Assembly: GCA_024305405.1 (NCBI GenBank)
Contig: JAKNDB010000105.1
Location: 1,674,001 to 1,738,000 of the forward strand
Length of the DNA: 64,000 nucleotides
Origin: Dirofilaria immitis
Taxonomy: Eukaryota; Nematoda; Chromadorea; Rhabditida; Onchocercidae
Reading direction: 5' to 3'
Positions 55,498-64,000 of the stretch are shown piece after piece; positions within the stretch are counted from its first letter, which is position 1; the number at the start of each line of letters is the position of its first letter. Under the pieces are notes generated by a model that was not told the origin of the DNA, did no database searches, and saw only the letters and a program-made list of their open reading frames with translations. A program made the position numbers and the translations under genes.

Positions 55498-56647
55498 AAT
55501 TGAAATTAAAATATTCGAAATGCTCCAAATATAAATCGATCATTTCATTATTATTATCAAATTGCATTGGATGAAACAGAAAATAAATCATCAATATTAT
55601 TCTGATTTAATGCTAAAAATCAAAAACCCTTGTCGTCCGCTTACAAAAATATATTTTTGTTAAAATTACCACTATGTTGTTAAACGTATACGTATCACAC
55701 AAAAGTTCAATTTAAAAAACACATAACGAATTGAAATTGAAATACAATGAGAAAACGATCGGAAAGTTTTTTCAAGAAGTTAACTGACAACTTTGTATTT
55801 CCTTCAACTGACACTTTTGCGCCGAAAATCATATTATTTTAAAAATTCAGAGAAAAAATATATTTTTTTCGCTTGTATCATTATAATGTATAATATTTTT
55901 AATCCTATTTCAAATAACCTACTAATCATTACTCTAACTAAGTATATTCTCTTTTCTGCGCCATTTTATGAGACTCAAGTCTCAAATTTCAAAAATTTGA
56001 AATTTTCTTACAACTTTAACCAACAAACACTGCATCTATATAAATGTAGTTATTTTCAAATATATATTAACAGTATAGTTCGTAACGTTGAAAAAGCAGA
56101 TTCTGGAAAATAAATTTGTAATATCGAAGATCATCATTAGCCGAATTGATCGATTTAATCCTAAATTTTGTATGGACTTATTTTTATAATTCAGTAAAAA
56201 GTCTTCACTTATTATGGGTAGTTATAGTATTTGAATTGATTTCCTGTACAGGCTAAGAAGATAAATTCAAGGAAAGAGATAAACAAAATAAAAAAGATTG
56301 CACATCAGTCGTATGAAATCACATAAGTGTCTGTAACGATATCGAGAGCAATCGGTCAGTCAAAAGTTTCAGTAAATAGAAATCCTGAAAAGAAGTACAG
56401 AATATAAAAAGATCATACAAAGACGCTCAGTCTAACTCATAAGACATTGCAAAATACTTGCACTAATGCATTTCTATCAAATACAAAACATACCTTATTC
56501 ATCTCTCAATGAGAGTGTGATCAAAACTTGTTCAGAAATCGAAATTTAAAAAATATGCAAGCAAAAATAGATACGAAGATTTTATCGAAGAAAACAAAAA
56601 CTTGTACGATTTGCAAATGCATGTAGTATTTCTGTTTTTCGACAGTG
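55498..56647. other. convergent intergenic region flp-34/syntenin
   Basis: The 3' regions of two convergent genes. The 106-codon ORF at 55793-56113 is AT-rich, lacks homology and overlaps no splice chain. Nothing else is recognised. Confidence 0.55.
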
Positions 56648-59600
56648 TCACAATTGTGGCACAATATGGTTCTGTTTCTTCATTAGTGATCGATCCAAAC
56701 TGAAAAAATGTGATTGAGTGGTGCTAGTATGATATTTCTGTATTCAGCATTATTTTTTCCATCTATAAAAATCATCCCATCATTTTGGCAATGTGGGTGA
56801 CATTTTTGTCAAAAATTCCAAACATGAAAGATGAAAACTGGTTACTTCAAATAATGACTTTCTAATCGAAAGATGGATTAAGGGGAAAGTACTGGCTAGT
56901 ACTATGAGACTTTTTCAATCAAGGTTAATGCATTGCCTTGATATGCTGCTAATATGTGACATATTCAGCATCTACTTCTGGTATTCGCCGTTTCTTCACA
57001 CTTAATTATTTATGCGAATAATGCAATCGGCTACATTCATGCTCAAGATTTATGAGAGGTGTTCAGTGAAAAAGGAAAAAATTTTGAAAATGATTTAAAA
57101 TTAATGAAATTTGGTTTCCCAACCTTTTTGTAATTTCATCATAAAATTCTGCGGGCATGAGCGTTAATGTAACAGTCATTGGCGCATCATCCAAGCATGA
57201 TTTCATCGCTTTATTCTAAAATGAAAACAGAGAAAATTGTCCAAAAATCCTAAAACTCCTAGAAAAAAACCTCCTCAAAAGTGATCTAAAGAGAGGGTAT
57301 GAAAGAACATTTTAACATATGAGGATTATATTTATTGAACAGTGCTGGTAATTTCATTCATATCTAAGCTAATTTTATATCGAATTTACAAAGTAGAAGT
57401 TCTTTCTCATTACCAAGTTTAGGGAGTAGAACATCGAAAATAATTAAGTAAAGTTTTCCTTACTTTTTTTTTTCTTATTCACTTGCTCTTCTGCAACTAA
57501 ATAAAATTTTTACATTTTAACTGAATAATGAGCGAATAAATTCGAACGAGATCTTAAATAAGTTAATAACCTTAAAAGCGATAACATTTCGTCCATCAAC
57601 TTCAATGATTCGTTGATTAATAAGCAATCCATTGCGACTTGCACTTGAATCTTGCGTTACTGCTGTGATAAGATTATCTTTGTACGAGAATCCTAACACG
57701 CCAGATGTATCTTTATGTAATGTTATCGTCCTGGCTAAAGGCCTGAAGTAAACTGTAAAAAACCTCTCTATTTTCCTGAAAAAATCTTATTAGAAAAGTT
57801 TTCATGTTATTTCATGAAAATTTTAAAAGTTAGATAAACTAATATTGTATTAGCAAACAAATCATGAATGCTTATGAAGATAAAAGTAGCAACATTTATT
57901 TAAATATCTTATCCTCAATAATGAATTTTTTCCCTATCCTCAATATCCTATCCTCAATCGAATCCGTTGGAATTATTCAAAACGAATCTTCTCATGTTGA
58001 GCAAGTCATCGGTCATTTGTAACATATTTTGGATTCATGGCTACGGTAATGGATTAATCATAATTAATGGCTATTAGTTATTTATTTCCTGTGAGAACTT
58101 CAGTAATTCTCTCGCTATTTCGCTTTGGAATAGCCCCAGCAAATCAGCGACAACATTCGTATCTCGTAAGCCGTTGTTCCTCCTAATACTTTGAACACCG
58201 TAGACAAATAAGTTATAGGATCAATTTGGCCAGCAATTACTTTCTATATGGAATATCTTTGTGCTCACTTCCTGCTGCCTATAGCAACTCTATTTTATCG
58301 CGATCAGCTGAAAGCAAGTGAAATTTTTTAACCGTAATGCGAAGTCAAATTTGTGTCTCTTCCTAGATACCTTTACTTTCAGATGGAATTTATTCATTTC
58401 TGAAACTCTCTGAATACGGATCTGTATTAAGGTATTTTTATATTTTCTTTAGTTGACTGTCCTGGCTGTCATCGACAAAATTATTAGCTCAATAGTATTT
58501 CATCCATTGTTCAACTCTTTTCTTCTACCTTTTAATACAGACTATTTAGGGGTTTCAACATTGGATGCATTCATTCAATGTTGAATTTTCTTCGATTTAC
58601 ATTCATTTCTTTGAAAAAGTTTTACATTGATCTTGAAAATAAAATTACCAAACATAGATTAGTCTAACCATCGATGGATCTACTAATATTGTTACCCTTA
58701 GAATAAATTTCTGATTGTAGCTGTTTGGTCATAAATAAATAAAACGATCAGATGTCTATAGCAACACTGCAGATACTGTTGATAGTATTACTCAAATACA
58801 TGAGTTACAGATAAAGAAATGCTCCGTCTTATTTGAATGATGATCGATTAAAAATATACCCGATCATCGTTCTGCAGTAGATGTGGCATTGTTATCGGGC
58901 ATTTTAGGTAATAGACATGTCTTCAAAACTATTCACATTACAGTAAAATAATGCTACTGAGAGCAGAGAAGGAAGAATAATTACTAAGTAATATTATATA
59001 GTATTGTCAATTTATTTATTAAATTGAAAATGCTGAATTGTCTATTGAGATTCCGGAAGAATTCCATTTTTAAAATTTCGGGTATTCCTTTTATTTTTGA
59101 AGATTGAGTTTCTTCAGATCTTAAATGAGCTGTACGTACCTATCTCTGAGAATGAGAATTACTTCGCGCTTTGATTTCTTCATAATATCCATCGCCTGAA
59201 AATTTATAGCAGCACAAAAATAATATTTTGAAGTCGTTAGACGAAAAAAGAAACTGACTTTTTGACCGGTCATTCCAAGCACTTCGGTGCCATTTAAATT
59301 GAGCAGTTGATCACCAAATCGAATACCAGCAGCTGCAGCTGGAGAACCCTCGGCTACTAATTGAACAAAAACACCCTGGAACCGAACAAAATTATACCCC
59401 TTCAAAATTTAATTTAAATAAAATTTAAAAAACAAAGCATTCTTATGTAGATTTCGTTCAGTAACTGAAAATTTATTTTAAAAAATTTGGATGACTAATG
59501 CCAAGAACTGAGCTCACATCGAAAGTCCTACAGTTAGTTGATACCCAAGATTCACTCATTAGATATGTAACTTTTTCGGACGCTCTTAAAAATAATATGG

Positions 59601-62600
59601 GAACCTAACCGATCAACATATGTCAAAGTGTCATTCTGATTGTTCGGGAAGTTTTGTAATTTAATTCTTTGGTTTCACAACATTGGATTTTCTGATGGAA
59701 GTAATAACAAATAAACAGAATGACATACCTGATTTACGGCTCGCATCCTTAATCCGTACTTTTTGTCTTTAGTACGATTAAGAATCACTTTGCGAACGCC
59801 ATGTGTGAGATTAGTTTTAGCAAGACCGGGACACTGCAATGTGATGGGTGCAATGATCCAATCATTCTCCAACGAGACCAGCCTATTTGACATATATGGT
59901 TGAACTGCTATTGACTGTGGTAGATGAAGATTAGGAAGGCGTACTTCTGGTAGTTGCTCAGATAGTTTCTGAAATGAACCGAAATTTTACAAAATCTTCA
60001 AATCAAATTTGATCCTTATGAAAGAAATTTAGATTTGTCTTAAAACTTCAAAAAATTAATTAGTAAATAAAGTTAGCCACTGACAATCTCTAGAAGCACT
60101 ATTTAATTCTAAATTTTAAAGCTGTCAACTAGTGGTCATATACCATATGATATTAAAAAACTTAAGTCTTACAAGAGTAGACGCATGCTGTGGTTGGGAA
60201 ATGCTTTCATAATACGATGGAAGTGCTGGATATCCTGACATTTTTGATAGAACTGCAATTTGGAAGAATTATTGAAAGTAAAATTTGGACTCTTTTACAA
60301 AGAACTCTTTGTCTTTTATTTTGAAAAAGACTGAAGTACAGTTTATACTTATGATCGCTTTTCACAATGAAGTAAATTATCTCCTGAAAGTAATTAGCGT
60401 TAAAATAATTTTTATTTTCTTCCTCACTCGTTCAATGACGATTATATCATATTCTCTTAAATTGGAACGAATCAATCTATTTTTTCATTCATTTCTACAT
60501 GAGCTAAAATGATATGAAATCGCTTTGTTATTTGATTTTAAATACTACAAAACAACAATGATTATTCTTAGTCAAACTCTCTTCTGTATATTAGCAAATA
60601 TTCTGGGCACAAAGTATCTTTTTCATTATTTTCTTTTTTCTGCTCCCTTATTGAATGAATTTGAGAAGGACAGAATTTCTTATCAAATAATGGCTTAACA
60701 ACATTTCTTGAATTGAATTTCCAATTCCTTTTGAGAATTGAAGATTTTTATCAAATTTCGTAATAAACTATCACTATCAAAATATGTTTATAATCAATGA
60801 AACATAAGAAGTGAACAAATATTGAGATAGTTTGTATAAAAGATGCGAATTACTTAATCAATTCAAATATCTCTAGTTAAACAATATCATTAACTAGATC
60901 AAATTCTGGAATATTTACTTCTGAGACAAACTATTGAATGCAAAGATTGCTATTAGTTCACACAACAATAATTTAAATTATTTGGAATTTTGATCCAAGA
61001 AATTAGAAACATAACAATTATTAATATTCAAGATCAACAAACAATACAAACCTGGTGATACGGTGTTTTCATCTATTGCTTCGTAAATTCGTCCCGCTGA
61101 AACTACAGTTCAATTAATTTTAAAAGTTAAATAGAAAACGAGTTTATTTATACCGATTCCATTTTTTTATCTAGTCTCAAAGTGTCATAGTTTATAAAAA
61201 AATATTTCTCTTTTCCCAAACTCTTCCAATCAATTCAATAATTTTATAACAATGAACACCTTTCTCTTCATGAATAAATTTTATTTCTTGGAGTCATATT
61301 GTGAAAGAGAAAGATTCTGTTCTTTATTCATGAAATTTAATTATAATTTGTGAATTCGGATAGTATCAATGTAATACAAATCATATCATATATTCCCATA
61401 CTAATTTCTCTATCTGTAAAGGGCGTAATTTTAATCATTTTTCTATCAAGCGATTATTCTAGCCGTAATATTGATATCTTTTACTGAATGTTTGAATAAC
61501 TATCTCCAGAGATGTGATGTTTGGAAAAATGGTTGTAAATAAAAAGTTTAAAAAGTAATTTCATTAGACTTTTCCAATTTTCTTTAATCTCTATTGTGAA
61601 TAGGAAAATAAATAAAACTAATCTCTAAATTTTTGGACGTTTCTTATACCAAATTAGTAGCACTATCTGACATTTTAATCATTAGAAGACTCCTAATAGA
61701 AAGCTGTGCTATGGATATAATCCAAACCACTTGTCCAGCGAGTCTTCTTATATAAACTTTATGACGAGAATAATTCTATAATTGAATACATATTTTATAG
61801 ATAGTAACTAAGAGAATGAAATTCAAACTGTAATAACTTTTTTTCATTCCATCCAAAATCAGTACTATGTTATTATTTTGGTTCATTAATATGATTCATA
61901 ACTTAAATTTAAATCTCAAAATTCAAAAACTGTTTAGGAGAAATACTTACTAGTGGAAGAACTCGAATCGTAGAGAGGAGCAGATGGTTTGGCATATGAA
62001 TGGACGGGTGGAGAATCATGGCTTGAATAGTTATCGTATTGCTGCAAATCGTATTATTTGAAATCAAGATTTTGAAATAAAATTTTGCAAAAATTCTGGG
62101 ATTTTCCTGAATGAATGATTGATTTTTGTTGGGTCTATCCTTCAATCGATTTCTTCCGTGCAAAAATTAAAGGTTGAAGGTCAGCCACTCTATTATTTCT
62201 CAAGAAAGTCGCATCGAAAAAACGATATTCATTGACGATAGTGAATTCTTGGCTAATATTACTACATGTTTACGAATATATATGTCTCTTTTCTTGCTTA
62301 CTATTTCCATCAATACCCATGGATTTGTAGATTTCAGTCGATCAAATTTTTGGCTGATATTTTATAAAAGGATTTGCAGAATTTATATTTATGAGATATG
62401 ATAGGATTCAAGGTCATTGATCTGAATGCTTTCGAATACATTTTTTTCTTTTTTTTAGAATTTTTGTTAGGAGTAATTGCAAATTGTGGATAACTTTTTT
62501 CGAAAAGCATTATGAAAAAGAAAATTTGTCGATTGTATAATAATATCATCTATTGTCAGTCGCATATAGAACATTTTGAAAATAACTCAAATTGATCAAA

Positions 62601-62724
62601 ATCGAAATCGTAATAGCTTAAAAATTATAAGTTTTCAAGTTTATAGGAGAAAGAAAATAAATATTTCCACCTCGTAGTGATATTGATCAACCAATAAATC
62701 CTCAAAGGTTGGATACAATGGCAT
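56648..62724 (-). CDS. SDCBP: syntenin (tandem-PDZ scaffold, SDCBP family)
   Basis: Adaptor that binds syndecan and other receptor tails and phosphoinositides at the plasma membrane and endosomes. Ten exons: 62671-62724, 61951-62041, 61052-61096, 60173-60252, 59729-59968, 59259-59375, 59140-59195, 57571-57742, 57124-57215, 56648-56699; 332 aa with all phases consistent and no frame break. The N-terminus MPLYPTFEDLLVDQ matches human MSLYPSLEDLKVD. A Pro/Ser-rich linker precedes PDZ1 (VRKVILN, GLRM loop, GVFVQLVAEGSPAAAAGIRF, GDQLLNLNG). PDZ2 follows directly (RTITLHKDTSG, LGFSYK loop, DSSASRNGLL, NVIAFK). The short last exon codes LDRSLMKKQNHIVPQL, matching the human C-terminus in length and pattern. 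The ATG lies three bases after a TTGCAG acceptor, fitting spliced-leader addition. Confidence 0.96.
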
Positions 62725-63573
62725 TTCCTGCAATTGAACTAAAATTTTATCATTAAAATTTTAATTTCGAAATGATCCAGCGCAGTCGTCAAATTTAATA
62801 AGACTATGAAACGATGATAAAACCGAAGATAAAATTTCCTTTGGCATTAGAGAAAAATAGTTCAAAGTAATTGTTGATCTTATGAACAAACTGATCAAAA
62901 AATTTATGATTTTTCATATTCGCTGGATTTTCTTCCATTATCTCGGACATTCCAAAACACTAACAATATCCCTTAACAAAATAAATAGGTTTTCCGCTTG
63001 AAGTTGCCAATTTTTGTTTAATATCTTTTTCGGACATTGATCATTCTTGCCAATGCATCGGAAAGTATATAAAATTTACTTAATGCATTAATAAATCAAT
63101 TTTCGACCCCGAAAAGTGAAAAAAAAATTTCGAGATATCTTAAAATTCTTTATGTTTTGGGACGATAAGAAATTTTAAATTAAATTTCCGAAGATTTTCC
63201 AAGTAGCAACTGCTTATAAAACGTAGTGATAGAAATAACAAAATGAAACAAAGTCGAGAATACGGTCAGTTTATTCATTGAGTAAGTATTTGAAAGCACC
63301 TGTCGGTCGGATGGATGGTAGTAACAATTCGTAGCGAGGCAATTGACCGACTACTGCTCGATACCAACTAAAGGACGATTCATTTCAAATTTGATCGTGG
63401 ACAGACAGATAAATGGACAGAGAGAAGGCAAGCAAACGGAAAAACGAAAGACAGGGATGGATAGGCAAATGGAAGCCATGTAAATAACTACTTTGTTGTA
63501 CCACGATACACAGTTTAACTTTTCATATGAATCTTTCAAGACTTTGATTTTGAAAAGGACAAGGAGTGGGACG
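62725..63573. other. upstream region of syntenin
   Basis: No coding exon recognised. A purine-rich stretch with repeated GACAGA/GGACAG/GGATGG words lies at about 63290-63480. It is low-complexity and may be part of the syntenin promoter region. Confidence 0.5.
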
Positions 63574-63995
63574 TTAAGGAAAGCCTAAGAGAAGATAAAT
63601 TTCATTGTAGATTTCATTTAGTTTTCTCAAGTTTTCAGCTCGTGGCTTCTGGTTTGAACGTAATGATAAATTATGGCCAACTGCTAAAAATCAAAGGCTC
63701 GAGAGACATATTATCGGGTTTTAATATATTATTTGCTTATAATTTTTATTGATCTTAAGAAGAATTCTTCGAAGAAAAAGAAATTATGCGCAATAATTGA
63801 TCCACTCAGATAATTAAATGATCTAATTAGAAATAGTTTAGAATGTGAATCTACAATTACCATTAATATGAATATGATTACAGTAGTTAAAAAATCGATT
63901 TTCAGAAAAACAAGTAAAATTCTGTAAAGACCCTTCGGCAAGTACGAAATGTTGTTGATCATCAACGATAAATGACTGAAAATGATGTCTGCCAT
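63574..63995 (-). CDS. candidate two-exon small gene at window edge
   Basis: Exon 63932-63995 starts with ATG (MADIIFSHLSLMINNISYLP) and exon 63574-63683 continues in phase (GHNLSLRSNQKPRAENLRKL, then NEIYNEIYLLLGFP and stop); 57 aa. The donor (GGTCTTT) is weak and the acceptor (TTTTTAG) acceptable. A second frame of the first exon, entered after TTTTCAG, is also open, so the gene may instead enter from beyond the window. Not recognised; could be chance. Confidence 0.28.
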
Positions 63996-64000
63996 CTTGC

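Noticed and set aside
58104..58165. Exon-like piece on the plus strand in a syntenin intron (TTCAG acceptor, TATCTC|GTAAGC donor)
   Set aside because: Only about 20 codons, no phase-matched partner exons and no recognised family.

Overview
The window is AT-rich (well over 65% A+T by eye), with many small exons, GT-AG introns of about 70 bp to 3.5 kb, and pyrimidine-AG sites 3-20 bases upstream of several start codons, as expected of spliced-leader acceptors. A FLP-34-type neuropeptide precursor and a nematode-style G-alpha point to a nematode. A filarial or related spirurid species is my inference from composition and intron size. No CRISPR arrays, operators, prokaryotic features or intact transposons were seen.

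Layout, left to right. 1-5.6 kb: no recognisable gene, one long (AT)n tract. 5.6-10.3 kb (+): G-protein alpha subunit. 11.2-14.3 kb (-): RSL1D1-like ribosomal L1-domain protein. 15.2-17.2 kb (-): SDE2. 19.1-21.5 kb (+): proline-rich CCCH zinc-finger protein. 22.6-25.0 kb (+): ATAD1/Msp1 AAA ATPase. 26.3-30.4 kb (-): PRIM2, the DNA primase large subunit. 31.5-41.8 kb (-): RBM25, 17 exons. 42.3-44.7 kb (+): KRR1. 46.0-48.9 kb (+): a four-exon small gene (83 aa) that I do not recognise. 53.7-55.5 kb (+): a four-exon neuropeptide gene, flp-34/NPF-like. 56.6-62.7 kb (-): syntenin, ten exons. A weak two-exon candidate lies at the right edge (-). I built the exon models by hand from splice sites, phase and family alignment from memory.

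The genes are mainly housekeeping: ribosome biogenesis (RSL1D1, KRR1), splicing (SDE2, RBM25), replication (PRIM2) and mitochondrial protein quality control (ATAD1). Added to these are signalling genes (G-alpha, FLP-34, syntenin). They do not form a single pathway. RBM25 and KRR1 are divergent from a 458-bp shared promoter region, SDE2 and the CCCH gene are divergent, and ATAD1/PRIM2 and flp-34/syntenin are convergent pairs.

The most consequential observation is technical. Seven conserved genes between 7.7 and 44.7 kb need 14-15 single-base additions to read through. Every one is a -1 change, and nearly all lie in or beside a short A or T run. After correction, lengths and exon phases fit. 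This looks like systematic homopolymer undercalling rather than mass pseudogenisation. ATAD1, flp-34 and syntenin need no correction. The most interesting biology is the flp-34-like gene and the unknown small gene, both built of exons too short for an ORF scan.
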